DNA from: an uncultured Albidovulum sp.
GTDB lineage: Bacteria; Pseudomonadota; Alphaproteobacteria; Rhodobacterales; Rhodobacteraceae
Direction: 5' to 3'
Length of the DNA stretch: 64,000 bases
NCBI GenBank assembly: GCA_913064775.1
Contig: CAJYAD010000009.1
Coordinates: 62,001 to 126,000 of the forward strand
Shown: positions 46,296 to 55,425 of the stretch, piece after piece
How the letters are laid out: each line of letters begins with the position of its first letter
Numbering within the stretch: the stretch's first letter is position 1
The notes under the pieces: model-generated
What the model saw: the letters and a program-made list of their open reading frames with translations, nothing else
Databases searched by the model: none
Told to the model about the DNA's origin: nothing
Made by a program: the position numbers and the translations under genes

Positions 46296-46814
46296 ATGAG
46301 CAAACGCCCTTCCCCCCCGTCCCGCCGGATGCGCGGGTTCGAGCCGGCCTCGGGCCTGCTGAAGGAACGGATTCGCAAGGCCGGCGAAAGCCGTGGCTTC
46401 GCGGTGACCCGGCTGCTGACCCATTGGACCGAGATCGCGGGCGAGGACATCGCCTCCATGGCCCGCCCGGTGAAGGTCAGCTATCCGCGCGACGGTTTCG
46501 GCGCGACGCTGACGCTGCTGACCACCGGTGCCCGCGCCCCGATCGTCGAGATGAAGAAAGACACGATCCGCGAACGCGTGAACGCCTGTTACGGCTATGC
46601 CGCGATCAGCCGGGTCAATGTCACGCAAACCGCCCCCACCGGCTTTGCCGAGGGGCAGGTGGAATTCACCCCCGCGCCCAAACCCGCGCCCGCCCCGCCC
46701 TCTGCCGAAGTGGTGCAGAAGGCGGCCGAGGCGGCCGAGGGCGTCGCGGATGCGGGCCTCAGGGCAGCCCTTGAAGCCCTGGGCCAAAACATCTTAACTC
46801 GGCCCCGAAAATAA
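46296..46814 (+). CDS. DUF721/DciA-family protein
   Basis: A 172-residue protein. The N-terminal DUF721 domain (about 18-105; FEPASGLLKERIRKAGESRGFAVTRLLTHWTEIAGEDIA, then ISRVNVTQT) resembles DciA, the ancestral loader of replicative helicase DnaB. A disordered, Ala/Pro-rich C-terminal tail follows. The helicase link is known for other bacteria and inferred here. It is divergent from mutY and 14 bp upstream of the DsbA-like gene, an order often seen in alphaproteobacteria. Confidence 0.85.
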   Translation: MSKRPSPPSRRMRGFEPASGLLKERIRKAGESRGFAVTRLLTHWTEIAGEDIASMARPVKVSYPRDGFGATLTLLTTGARAPIVEMKKDTIRERVNACYGYAAISRVNVTQTAPTGFAEGQVEFTPAPKPAPAPPSAEVVQKAAEAAEGVADAGLRAALEALGQNILTRPRK

Positions 46815-46827
46815 GAGAGGCATTGCC

Positions 46828-47553
46828 ATGTTGAAGTCACTTCCGAGCACGCTGCGCGCCGCCCTGCTGGTTGCCGGCGCCCTGATGTGGGCCGGAACCG
46901 TCGCCACCACCGCCCAGGCAGGCACTGGCCAGGCCGATAGCGGCCAGACCAAGGTGTCGCAAACCGAGGCCACGCAGAACGGTGCCGCCGCCAAGGCCGA
47001 CACCGCCAAGGCCGATGCCAAGCTGCCCGCGGTGCCGGATTATACCGAAGGCAGTGCGACGGCGCCGATCCATGTGATCGAATACGGTGCCTTCACCTGC
47101 CCGCATTGCGCGGAATTCCACGCCACCGTCTATCCGAAGCTGAAGAAGAACTACATCGACACCGGCAAGATAAAGTTCACCTTCCGCGCCTTCTTCTTCA
47201 ACCGCTATGGTCTGTGGGCCGACATGGTCGCCCGCTGCGGCGGCGAGATGCGCTTCTTCGGCATCGCCGACATGCTTTATGACCAGCAGACCGATTGGGT
47301 TGGCGCGGGCTCGGCCGACAAGGTGATCGCCAAGCTCAAGACCATCGGGCGCAGCGCCGGGCTGACTGACGGGCAGATGGACCAATGCCTGAAGGACGGG
47401 CCGATGGCACAGGCGCTCGTGGCCAAGTTCCAGAAGGAAAGCGCGGCCGACAAGATCGACGGCACGCCGACCTTCATGATCAACGGGAAGAAATATTCCA
47501 ACATGGATTACGCCGCCTTCTCGAAGATCCTCGACGGTCTGTCGAAGAAGTAA
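46828..47553 (+). CDS. DsbA-like thiol-disulfide oxidoreductase
   Basis: A 241-residue secreted protein. A signal peptide (about 1-31) precedes a low-complexity Ala/Gln/Lys linker (32-68), then a thioredoxin-fold domain with active-site CPHC (91-94, FTCPHCAEFH), a helical insertion, and cis-Pro in IDGTPTFMINGKKYS. It introduces or shuffles disulfides in the periplasm, or reduces them. In many relatives an smc gene follows; here a CoA-transferase gene starts five bases after the stop. Confidence 0.92.
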   Translation: MLKSLPSTLRAALLVAGALMWAGTVATTAQAGTGQADSGQTKVSQTEATQNGAAAKADTAKADAKLPAVPDYTEGSATAPIHVIEYGAFTCPHCAEFHATVYPKLKKNYIDTGKIKFTFRAFFFNRYGLWADMVARCGGEMRFFGIADMLYDQQTDWVGAGSADKVIAKLKTIGRSAGLTDGQMDQCLKDGPMAQALVAKFQKESAADKIDGTPTFMINGKKYSNMDYAAFSKILDGLSKK

Positions 47554-47557
47554 GGGC

Positions 47558-48682
47558 ATGTCAGCACCTCTCGAAGGTATCCGCGTTATCGAGATGGCGC
47601 GCATTCTGGCCGGTCCCTGGGCCGGCCAGACCCTTTCCGACCTTGGCGCCGAGGTCATCAAGGTCGAGGCCCCCGACGGCGACGATACCCGCCGCTGGGG
47701 CCCGCCCTTCATCGAGCGCGAGGGCGACCGCTCGGCCGCCTATTACCATTCGGCCAACCGCGGCAAGCGGTCGGTCACCATCGATTTCCGCACCCCCGAG
47801 GGGCAGGAACAGGTGCGCCGTCTGGTGGCCGATGCCGATGTGGTGATCGAGAATTTCAAGGTCGGGGGGCTGGCGAAATACGGGCTGGATTACGACAGCC
47901 TGCGCCAGGTCAATCCGCGGCTGATCTACTGCTCGGTCACCGGCTTCGGCCAGACCGGGCCCTATGCCCATCGGGCGGGCTATGATTTCATCATCCAGGG
48001 CATGTCGGGACTGATGAGCATCACCGGCGAACCCGGCGGTCAGCCGCAGAAGGTGGGCGTCGCGGTGACCGACATCTTCACCGGAATCTATGCCGCCACC
48101 GCGATTCTGGCGGCGCTGCATCAGCGCGGCACGACGGGCGAGGGCCAGCATGTCGACATGGCACTGCTGGATGTGGCAACCGCGATCATGGCCAATCAGG
48201 CGCTGAACTATTTCGCCACCGACACCGCGCCGCCGATGATGGGCAACGCCCATGTCAACCTTGCCCCCTATGCGGTCTATGATTGCGCCGATGGCTGGAT
48301 CATCATCGCCACCGGCAATGACGGACAATATCGGCGCCTCTGCGCCGTGCTGGGCCTCGACGACATGGCCGAAGCGCCGGGCTTTCTGACCAATGCCGAC
48401 CGGCTGGGCAACCGCGAAGAGCTGACCCGTCGCATCACCGAGGCGACCCTGCGCTGGACCAAGGCCGATCTGTTGGCCGCCTGCGAGGCCCAGGGTATCC
48501 CCGCCGGTCCGATCAACGATCTGGCCGAGGTGTTCGAGGATCCGCAGATCCAGGCGCGCGGCATGAAGGTGGAACTGGACGGCATCCCCGGCGTGCGCTC
48601 GCCGTTCCGCTTCTCGGGGGCGGAGCTGAACCTGACCCGCCCCTCGCCGAAGCTGGGCGAGGATCAGGATCTGCTGGACTGA
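47558..48682 (+). CDS. Class III (CaiB/BaiF-type) CoA transferase
   Basis: A 374-residue enzyme. The start is GIRVIEMARILAGPWAGQTLSDLGAEVIKVE, with SVTIDFRTPEGQEQVRRLVADADVVIENFKVG, YCSVTGFGQTGPYAHRAGYDFIIQGMSGLMS, and the catalytic Asp in GQHVDMALLDVATAIMANQALNYF. Such enzymes move CoA between acyl-CoA and an acid such as carnitine, formate or mesaconate. The substrate is not clear. It starts five bases after the DsbA-like stop. Confidence 0.9.
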   Translation: MSAPLEGIRVIEMARILAGPWAGQTLSDLGAEVIKVEAPDGDDTRRWGPPFIEREGDRSAAYYHSANRGKRSVTIDFRTPEGQEQVRRLVADADVVIENFKVGGLAKYGLDYDSLRQVNPRLIYCSVTGFGQTGPYAHRAGYDFIIQGMSGLMSITGEPGGQPQKVGVAVTDIFTGIYAATAILAALHQRGTTGEGQHVDMALLDVATAIMANQALNYFATDTAPPMMGNAHVNLAPYAVYDCADGWIIIATGNDGQYRRLCAVLGLDDMAEAPGFLTNADRLGNREELTRRITEATLRWTKADLLAACEAQGIPAGPINDLAEVFEDPQIQARGMKVELDGIPGVRSPFRFSGAELNLTRPSPKLGEDQDLLD

Positions 48683-48723
48683 CGGCAGGCCCTGAGGGAG
48701 GGGCCATGAGGGGACGGTCAGGC

Positions 48724-50118
48724 CTAGGCCTGCCACGGCCCCCAGCCGAAGGCCATGTAATCGCGCTGATAGGCGTCGCGCGTGGCGGCCTCGACCTCCT
48801 TGTCGTAGATCCCGGCCAGGGCGAAGGGCAGATCCTCGGCCAGCGCGGGCAGCGGCGGCGGGGCGATGCCGACCTCGGCGCCCAGATAGGCCAGGCCTTC
48901 GGGCAGCCGATCCTCGCGCAGCACCAGATCGGGGCCCTGGAACCGGGCAAAGCCCTGCAGCACCGCCGCCTGACTGGCCCAGGCCCCGTTGATGCGCAGC
49001 CCGGTCTGTCCGGCGAGGTTCTGCTTCAGAAACGACAGGAACGACAGAAACCCCGCGCGCCGCGCATCCCGGTCGGCATCCGCATCGGGCGCGGTCACCT
49101 GATAGCGGCGCAGCGCCGCGCGGGTATCGCGGTTCCCCGACCCCAGCACCTGGGTGCAATAGGCGGCATGGGCGCGGGCCACCGGATGGCGCAGCACGGT
49201 GAAGCTGCGGTGCCCCGGATGGCGCCGCTTCCACTGCCGCAGCGCCTTCTGGGTGAAGCCGCCCACCAGCCCCTGCCCCGCGGCCTCCAGCCAGGCCAGA
49301 ACCTGCGCCTCGGGGCCCGCCTGCACCGGCATGTAAAGCAGCCCGACCTCGGCCCCGGCATGAAAGCCGGGCACCGCCGGGCCACGCCGGGGTTCGAAAT
49401 TCGGCGTGCGCGACAGGTTGAACCGGTCGAGCCGGGCCAGAGCGGCCTCCATTTCCTCGGGGTTCTCGACCTTGTCGGACAAGGGTTCGGGGTTTTGCTT
49501 CTTCAGCTTGTCGGAAACCCCTTCGATCCGCTCATCGGTGCCCAGGAATTTCGCCAGCCCGTTCAGCACCTCGACATCGCCGATGTCGTCGTAATCGATG
49601 TAGAAGGCGGTCTGGCCCGAGACCTGCAGGGCATGCATGATCCGGATCTGGAAGGCTTGGATCTCTTCCAGATGGGATTCGAACGCCTTCGCATCGAAGC
49701 GCACCTTGGCCTGGCGCTGATGCTTGACGTTGGTCAGCTTCCACTGGCCGGTCTGCTTGGCGATGCTCAGCGAGACATAGCTTTCCAGCGGATTGCGCGT
49801 CAGCACCACCTTGGCGCAGCGCGGATCGGCCATCACCTGTTCCAGCACCCGGGGGTCATGGTCGTGGAAGAAGCGAAACCCTGGCAGAGCCTTGCTTTGC
49901 GCCACCATCCGGCGCAGCAGTTCCAGCGGGTCGGCCTCTCGCTGTGCCAGATCCATGTCGAACAGCTCGGACTGGTTCTTGTGGCCGACGAAGGTGGGGT
50001 TGTAGACCTCGCCAAGGCAGCTGAGCGTGGCGTATTCGTTGAGGCTGGCCTCAAGAAAGTTCGATCCGGTCCGCATCTCGGCCAGGATCACGAAAAGATC
50101 GAAGGGTTTTTCCGGCAT
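48724..50118 (-). CDS. Sulfotransferase-like protein with two tandem domains (NodH-type)
   Basis: A 464-residue protein. The N-terminal half (1-245) is a PAPS-dependent sulfotransferase fold: the 5'-phosphosulfate loop VILAEMRTGSNFLEASLNEY and the 3'-phosphate-binding AKVVLTRNPLESYVSLSIA, similar to the nodulation sulfotransferase NodH. The C-terminal half (about 255-460) has a second, diverged copy (GLLYMPVQAGPEAQVLAWL, FTVLRHPVARAHAAYC), where the phosphosulfate loop is degenerate. It would add sulfate to a sugar. It lies at the end of a three-gene run after the GT14-like gene (9-bp gap). The CysQ gene 6 kb upstream would recycle PAP. Confidence 0.8.
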   Translation of the reverse strand: MPEKPFDLFVILAEMRTGSNFLEASLNEYATLSCLGEVYNPTFVGHKNQSELFDMDLAQREADPLELLRRMVAQSKALPGFRFFHDHDPRVLEQVMADPRCAKVVLTRNPLESYVSLSIAKQTGQWKLTNVKHQRQAKVRFDAKAFESHLEEIQAFQIRIMHALQVSGQTAFYIDYDDIGDVEVLNGLAKFLGTDERIEGVSDKLKKQNPEPLSDKVENPEEMEAALARLDRFNLSRTPNFEPRRGPAVPGFHAGAEVGLLYMPVQAGPEAQVLAWLEAAGQGLVGGFTQKALRQWKRRHPGHRSFTVLRHPVARAHAAYCTQVLGSGNRDTRAALRRYQVTAPDADADRDARRAGFLSFLSFLKQNLAGQTGLRINGAWASQAAVLQGFARFQGPDLVLREDRLPEGLAYLGAEVGIAPPPLPALAEDLPFALAGIYDKEVEAATRDAYQRDYMAFGWGPWQA

Positions 50119-50127
50119 GTCGCGGCC

Positions 50128-51825
50128 TCACTTCACCAGATAGGGGCGCGACCGGCGGGCGCCGGGCGGGCGCGGCAGATCGCCCGCCGGGAAATCGCCC
50201 ATCAAGAGGGGCTGCATTCCCTGGTTCCTGAGGTTTTGCAGGAATTGGCCAAAGCCGGTCATATCCACCATCTTCGGCGCCTCGGCCAGACGGCGCAAGG
50301 CGCGGGGGTTGATCTCGTCGATGATGGTCTGCAAGGGCTCCATCGGGCTTTCGACGAAGTCCGCCATGGTCCAGATCCGCACCCGCGCCTTGGCATAGGG
50401 CGAACGCAGAATGTTCAGATGCTCGCCCTCGATCTTCTGCAGACGCGCGGCCTCCTTGCGGATCGCCGCGAAATCGAGGTTCGAGTGGAACAGCGGCACC
50501 GCCCAGGCCCCCGACACCACCGAGATCTGGGCGTTCGGATCCAGCGTCATGAACCAGCTGGCATCCTGGGTGTCGTCGGGGCCGAACTGAAAGCACTGGC
50601 GTTCGCCGCGGGTGTTCCAGATCAGGTTGGTCAGGAAGGCGCGCGGGTTGTAATCGCGCAGCTTGGCGCTGTTCGACAGCGCGCCATTGTAGACGGTCTC
50701 GCCGCCGGCGAATTCCACGCGATCGGGGCCGTAAAGATGGCCGTGGACGCGGCTGCCGGTGGTCTTCGACAGCCAGCTTTCGAAATCCTCGAACAGCTCT
50801 GAAAACCCCTCAAACACCGAATAGGGCGCGCAGGTACGGCCGTTTTCCCAGTTCTCGTTGGGATGGCGGCTTTGCATGTACAGACCCGGGCGGCCACGGG
50901 TGCGCCGTTCCACCGCCTTGGCGAACAGCCGGTCGATCTTGCCCGGGTTCGGTTCGGCCTGAGGCTGCTGCGGGCCGGCGCCGCGCAGGAAAGTATCATA
51001 CAGCTTGTCCGCCTGCGGCCAGATCTTGCGCGCCACGAAACAATCCGAGCGCCGCAGAAGCTGCAGGTGGTCGTCGTAGAAGATATGCGGCTTGCCCTGG
51101 AAATCGAACTTCGCCAGCGTCAGAGAGCGGCTTTGGATATCGGTGGAATAAAGCCGCGCGAGGGTCTGGAAATAGCTCTCGTCCGGGATCCAGACGCGGC
51201 GGAAATAGTTATCGAAGGTTTCGCAATCGGGGTCTTGCAGGATGGCCGACAGCGTCTGCCGCGTCAGGCACCACCACTGGCTGCCCAGATGCGGAACCAG
51301 CCCCGCGGGGATCTGACGCTTGAACCCGATCCGGCGCTGGAAATTCACATACCAGTCAAAGGCCCGGCGGTGCTTTTTCCACGAGAACGGGAAGCGCAGG
51401 GTAAAGCGTTCAAGATTGATGCCGCCAACCGTCCAGCCGACGTCCTCGGTGGTGACGGATTCGATGAAATCGGTGCGCGGATGGGCGGCAAGATAGGCCT
51501 CCAGCTCCTCGACCGGGCGCAGCGGCAGGCAAGAGCCCGAGGCCAGATAGACATGGCGCACCTGCGGAAAGTCGCGCAGCATCACGGTCGCGGCCTTCTG
51601 CGTCGCCGCGACCAGCGACCAGGTGCCCCAATCGCAACGATAGCGGGTGGAGAAGCGGATATTATCCAGATCCGAAAGCTGCCGGGCCAGACGCCCGTTG
51701 CGGTGGCGGCCGACGCGCTTGTCGACATGGATCACCACCGGATAGCCGCGTTCGGCCCAATAGCGCGCAACCTCGGCCGCGCGGTCCAGCGCGGTGTGGC
51801 ACAGCATGATGAAACCGATCGTCAT
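50128..51825 (-). CDS. GT14-like (core-2/beta-1,6-GlcNAc or xylosyl transferase type) glycosyltransferase
   Basis: A 565-residue protein. The N-terminal glycosyltransferase domain (1-260) opens with IGFIMLCHTALDRAAEVARYWAERGYPVVIHVDKRV and includes YLASGSCLPLRPVEELEAYL and GSQWWCLTRQTL, with DESYFQTL as acidic site, all typical of GT14. The large C-terminal part (260-565; FHLQLLRRSD-type links, SKTTGSRVHGHLYGPDRVEF, DPNAQISVVSGAW) is an extension that I recognise only as found with these transferases in Rhodobacterales. It is part of a run GT2-GT14-sulfotransferase with 9-10 bp gaps. Function in surface polysaccharide is inferred. Confidence 0.8.
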   Translation of the reverse strand: MTIGFIMLCHTALDRAAEVARYWAERGYPVVIHVDKRVGRHRNGRLARQLSDLDNIRFSTRYRCDWGTWSLVAATQKAATVMLRDFPQVRHVYLASGSCLPLRPVEELEAYLAAHPRTDFIESVTTEDVGWTVGGINLERFTLRFPFSWKKHRRAFDWYVNFQRRIGFKRQIPAGLVPHLGSQWWCLTRQTLSAILQDPDCETFDNYFRRVWIPDESYFQTLARLYSTDIQSRSLTLAKFDFQGKPHIFYDDHLQLLRRSDCFVARKIWPQADKLYDTFLRGAGPQQPQAEPNPGKIDRLFAKAVERRTRGRPGLYMQSRHPNENWENGRTCAPYSVFEGFSELFEDFESWLSKTTGSRVHGHLYGPDRVEFAGGETVYNGALSNSAKLRDYNPRAFLTNLIWNTRGERQCFQFGPDDTQDASWFMTLDPNAQISVVSGAWAVPLFHSNLDFAAIRKEAARLQKIEGEHLNILRSPYAKARVRIWTMADFVESPMEPLQTIIDEINPRALRRLAEAPKMVDMTGFGQFLQNLRNQGMQPLLMGDFPAGDLPRPPGARRSRPYLVK

Positions 51826-51835
51826 GCGTCCGCCC

Positions 51836-52840
51836 TCATGCCCAGTTGCCCTTCGACATCAGGCCCAGGATCTCCAGCTGGCGCCAGTTGATGTATTTCT
51901 CGCTCCATTTGCACCACAGGTCCGGGTCGTCCTGCAAACCGGCGGCATAGGCGCGGTATTCATGGCTGTTGGCGTAATGCTGGCCACGCTCCAGCTCTTC
52001 CTCGGACTTGCCCGCGAAGGTATCCAGGAACTTGGCATGCAGCAGGCACCCCGAGGCCTTTTCGCCGCCCCATTCGTCATAGACCAGGTTCAGCCCCCGC
52101 GGCAGCAACATGTGGGTCGAGCTGACATAGGTGTATTGGCGGTCCCATCTGACCAGCGGGATCTTGTTCAGCGCCGGGGCGTGCTGGGGGTTGTCGGGAA
52201 AGAAAACCCGCGCCCGCGGCCCGCCCTGGATCCACAGATTGCCGTAAAGCCAGTTGCGCGAGATCGTGTAGTTGCCGCTGTCGAACCAATTAGCGATCTC
52301 CAGGGGATCGCCGCCCTCGCGGTAGGGCTGCGCATCCATGCGGCCCTTGGGGTACATATCCAGCAGCATCGCCCCGAAGGACCGGATCGACGAGGCATCC
52401 AGCCAGTCGGTCAGCGCCCGGATCGAGCGGGTATCGCAGAACGGATAGACGAAGAATTCATCCGGATCGACGACCAGCGTCCAGTGGCCGTGGCCATGGC
52501 GCCATTGCAGCCAGTTCAGCCAATCCACGCCAAAGCGCGCCCGCTTGTAGCTGTGCCGCGTGGTCCAGACCGAGCAATCTTTCTGCTCACATAGATATTC
52601 GCGCGATCCGTCGTCGGAATCATTGTCGACGAACAGGAAGTGGTCGACCCCCAGATCGCGGTAATATTGCAGGAAATAGGGCAGCCGGATGCGTTCGTTC
52701 CGAAGCGTCGAGAAAACCAGAATATCCCGCCGACCGATGGCCCCGGTGCGGTCGCCCACGGACGTCAGCTCTCGCCGTTTGCGCCACGCCCTAAGGCGCC
52801 AGCGCTGCCGGGCCAGACGCAGCCGATATGACTTCCACAC
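51836..52840 (-). CDS. Family 2 glycosyltransferase (Glyco_tranf_2_4-like), paralogue A
   Basis: A 334-residue protein. After a basic N-terminal segment it has the GT-A core: ILVFSTLRNERIRLPYFLQYYRDLGVDHFLFVDNDSDDGSREYL, acidic VVDPDEFFVYP and then HAKFLDTFAGKSEEE. The start is GTG 52840, with AGGAA eight bases upstream; a TTG at 52846 is an alternative. It is a close paralogue of the gene at 53087-54205 (shared FLFVDNDS, DWLNWL/DWINWLL, SSTHMLLPR/SSTHVLLPR and HTKFL/HAKFL). It leads the GT2-GT14-sulfotransferase run. Confidence 0.85.
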   Translation of the reverse strand: MWKSYRLRLARQRWRLRAWRKRRELTSVGDRTGAIGRRDILVFSTLRNERIRLPYFLQYYRDLGVDHFLFVDNDSDDGSREYLCEQKDCSVWTTRHSYKRARFGVDWLNWLQWRHGHGHWTLVVDPDEFFVYPFCDTRSIRALTDWLDASSIRSFGAMLLDMYPKGRMDAQPYREGGDPLEIANWFDSGNYTISRNWLYGNLWIQGGPRARVFFPDNPQHAPALNKIPLVRWDRQYTYVSSTHMLLPRGLNLVYDEWGGEKASGCLLHAKFLDTFAGKSEEELERGQHYANSHEYRAYAAGLQDDPDLWCKWSEKYINWRQLEILGLMSKGNWA

Positions 52841-53086
52841 TCCCAAACTTCCTGAGCCTCCCGACCGGGTCGCGCGCGGGCTGGCAACGGGCTATCACGT
52901 CAACCTTAACAGCGGCTTGATCTGCTCTGCCCTCGTCCGGTGCGGTTGATCCGCCCGGTCGTCGCCCACCCCGGCCGTCACAATACTGCCTGGCGTCTTG
53001 TCTTTGCGCGGCACGATAGCCCCGCGCGCAGGCCCCGTAAACGGGATAATGGCCTGTTGATGCAGTGCGAATCGCGGATGTCGCCT

Positions 53087-54205
53087 TCAGGTGACGCCCG
53101 TCTGCGCGCCGCTTTCCACACCGGACCCGGCGCCGGCCCAGCGCCCACCCTGCATCAGCCCCAGCTGCGCGAGCTGACGCCAGCCCTCGTAGCGCTGCGC
53201 CTCGGGCGACCAGAGGTCGGGGTCGTCCAGAATATCGCGGTAATAGTCATCATAGCGTTCGGCATGGGTGAAATGCTCTCGCCGCAGGCGGTCCTCGGCG
53301 GATTTGGCCAGGATCTCGGGCAGGAACTTGGTGTGCAAAAGCACCCCGGTCGGCCGTTCAAGCCGCGCGTCGAACCCGACGTTCAGCTGCCGTGGCAACA
53401 GGACATGGGTCGAGCTGAGATAGGCATAGGATCTGCGCCAGCGCACCAGCGGCGTCTTGTGCAGATGCGGGGCAAGCTCGGGCCGGTCGGCGAAGAACAC
53501 CCGCTGACGCACCCCGCCGCGGATCGAGATGGCGCGGTGGCGCGGCAAGTAGCACCAGTCGTAGCCCCAGGCATCGAACCAGCCCAGCGCCGCGACAGGA
53601 TCGGCACCGGGGTCAGCGCTGGGATCAGCGCTGGGATCAGCGCCGGAATCGCCGCCGGAATTGCCCCTGTGCGGCGAGGCGGCCCGCGACAGCGCCCCGC
53701 GCGGGTAGAGATCCAGCATCAGCGCCGCCATCGCCGGCACCCCGGCGCCGTCCAGCCAGGCGGTGAGCGCCGGCAGGGGCTGGCTGTCGTGGCCGGGATA
53801 GACCAGCAATTCGTCGGCATCGACGGTCAGGCACCAATGGCCGGCACCGTGGCGCATGAGCAGCCAGTTGATCCAGTCCATGCCGAAGCGCGCGGCACGG
53901 TAGCTTGCCCCGCTGCGCCAGACCGACACGTCGGGCTGGGCGGCCAGATGCTCGGCGCCGCCGTCAGTGCTGTCGTTGTCGACGAACAGAAAATGCGCGA
54001 CGCCGAGGCGGCGGTAATGGTCCAGAAAAGCGCCAAGCCGCGCGGATTCGTTGCGCACCGTGGCGAAGGCAAGGATGTCGCCGCGGCGGATCGCGCGGCT
54101 GCGGTCGGCGATCGGCGTCAGGGCGTGGCGCGCGCGCAACGCCCGCCACAGCAGGCGCCGCCGCTTCAGTCGCAGGCGATAGGCCTGCCACGCCCCCGAC
54201 CACAC
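53087..54205 (-). CDS. Family 2 glycosyltransferase, paralogue B with repeat insertion
   Basis: A 372-residue paralogue of the gene at 51836-52840, sharing ILAFATVRNESARLGAFLDHYRRLGVAHFLFVDNDSTDGG, LTVDADELLVYPG and STHVLLPRQLNVG. The start is uncertain: GTG 54205 is chosen by alignment with the paralogue (both begin Met/Val-Trp); TTG 54217 and the overlapping region with galU are alternatives. A Gly-Ala-Asp-Pro-Ser insertion encoded by a 12-bp tandem repeat (53609-53656) is absent from paralogue A. The gene begins within 15-20 bp after the galU stop, so it is translated with galU, which supplies UDP-glucose. Confidence 0.8.
   Translation of the reverse strand: MWSGAWQAYRLRLKRRRLLWRALRARHALTPIADRSRAIRRGDILAFATVRNESARLGAFLDHYRRLGVAHFLFVDNDSTDGGAEHLAAQPDVSVWRSGASYRAARFGMDWINWLLMRHGAGHWCLTVDADELLVYPGHDSQPLPALTAWLDGAGVPAMAALMLDLYPRGALSRAASPHRGNSGGDSGADPSADPSADPGADPVAALGWFDAWGYDWCYLPRHRAISIRGGVRQRVFFADRPELAPHLHKTPLVRWRRSYAYLSSTHVLLPRQLNVGFDARLERPTGVLLHTKFLPEILAKSAEDRLRREHFTHAERYDDYYRDILDDPDLWSPEAQRYEGWRQLAQLGLMQGGRWAGAGSGVESGAQTGVT
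53609..53656. repeat. Four 12-bp tandem repeats inside a glycosyltransferase gene
   Basis: Units GGGGTCAGCGCT, GGGATCAGCGCT, GGGATCAGCGCC and GGAATCGCCGCC (plus strand) encode the GADPSADPSADPGADP-like stretch in frame. They lie in the region missing from the paralogue. Confidence 0.85.
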
Positions 54206-54219
54206 CCCGGGCGCCAAGG

Positions 54220-55113
54220 CTATTGCGCGGCCCTTTGCAGGCCGACCACGTGCTGCAGATAGGTCGCCAATTCGTCGTGCAATTCCTCGCGTGCCAGCCC
54301 GAAGGCCACCGTCGCCTGCAGGAACCCGGCCTTCGAGCCGCAATCGTAACGCTCGCCCTGGAAGCGGTAGCCGTAGACATTGTCCGACTTGGCGATTTCC
54401 TCGGCGATGGCGTCGGTCAGCTGGATCTCTCCGCCCGAGCCGGTCTTCTTGCGGTTGAGGTTGCGCAGCACATTGGGCGTCAGGATATAGCGCCCGATCA
54501 CCGCCAGGTTCGACGGCGCCTCACCCGGAGCGGGCTTTTCGACCATCGCCTTGACGCGGACCCGGTCGCCCAGATCCTCGGCCACGTCGAGCACCCCGTA
54601 GGACGAGGCCTTCTCGGTCGGCACTTCCATCGCGGCGACCATGTTGCCGCCGGTCTCGGCATGGGCCTCGACCATCTGCTGCAGGCAGGGCTTGTCGGCG
54701 GCGATCACGTCGTCGGGCAGGATCACGGCAAACGGCTCATTGCCGATCAGGCGGGACGCGCACCAGACCGCGTGACCCAGGCCCAGCGCCTTGTGCTGGC
54801 GCACATAGGCGATCGCGCCGCTGTCCATGTTGGTGTTCTTCAACACTTCCAGCAGCTCGGTCTTGCCCTTGCGCTTCAGCTCCTGCTCCAGCTGCGGGGC
54901 GTGGTCGAAGTAATCCTCGAGCGCGCCCTTGCCGCGCGAGGTGACGAAGATGAATTCCTTGATGCCGGCGGCACGGGCCTCGTCGATCGCGTATTGGATC
55001 AGCGGGCGGTCGACCAGCGTCATGATTTCCTTGGGGATCGATTTGGTCGCCGGCAGGAATCGCGTTCCCAGCCCCGCAACAGGAAAGACGGCTTTCGTCA
55101 CCTTGTTCTTCAT
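54220..55113 (-). CDS. galU: UTP-glucose-1-phosphate uridylyltransferase
   Basis: A 297-residue nucleotidyltransferase making UDP-glucose. Nucleotide-binding VAGLGTRFLPATKSIPKEIM, VDRPLIQYAIDEARAAGI, ILPDDVI and catalytic VEKPAPGEAPSN, GRYIL and GGEIQLTDAI are seen. The start at 55113 (MKNKVTKAVFPVAG) has GGGAAGAG upstream. It feeds the adjacent glycosyltransferases; the stop is followed directly by paralogue B. Confidence 0.96.
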   Translation of the reverse strand: MKNKVTKAVFPVAGLGTRFLPATKSIPKEIMTLVDRPLIQYAIDEARAAGIKEFIFVTSRGKGALEDYFDHAPQLEQELKRKGKTELLEVLKNTNMDSGAIAYVRQHKALGLGHAVWCASRLIGNEPFAVILPDDVIAADKPCLQQMVEAHAETGGNMVAAMEVPTEKASSYGVLDVAEDLGDRVRVKAMVEKPAPGEAPSNLAVIGRYILTPNVLRNLNRKKTGSGGEIQLTDAIAEEIAKSDNVYGYRFQGERYDCGSKAGFLQATVAFGLAREELHDELATYLQHVVGLQRAAQ

Positions 55114-55425
55114 GCTTGCTCTTCCCCTCGGTCGCACCGTGGCGGCGACAATGTTCCAATACAGCCCGATCCCGCGGCCCGGACCGCATCACAGGGATCA
55201 CAAAAATAGTGCGTCTTCATGCCAAAAGTATGACCTTGTCTAGCAAGGGCACCCAGGGTTGAGAACCCCCGCCCCCCCTAATCGGTTCCCGACGGCCAAA
55301 ATTGACCGATGCGCCCGATTTCGCGGCGCGGGCGGGTGCAAAATCGGGCGAGGGCGGGATGGGGCCAGGACGGGGCCGGGGCGGGCGCCAAGTGCTCCGC
55401 TGCCCGTCGCGGGCGCCCGATGTGG
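55114..55425. other. galU-kdsB intergenic region
   Basis: About 310 bases. Near the kdsB stop is a hairpin: GGGCGCCC at 55411-55418 and 55429-55436, the second copy just inside the gene end. It may terminate kdsB. The rest holds the galU promoter, with AT-rich sequence near 55199-55230 but no clear boxes. Open frames here are shadows. Confidence 0.45.

Noticed and set aside
48706-50802. A 698-codon plus-strand frame, and similar long ones at 44228-46288 and 29686-31644 (minus)
   Set aside because: Each is antisense to clearly conserved genes (sulfotransferase, alkB/mutY, dapF-mtaB) and shows the same low-complexity composition.
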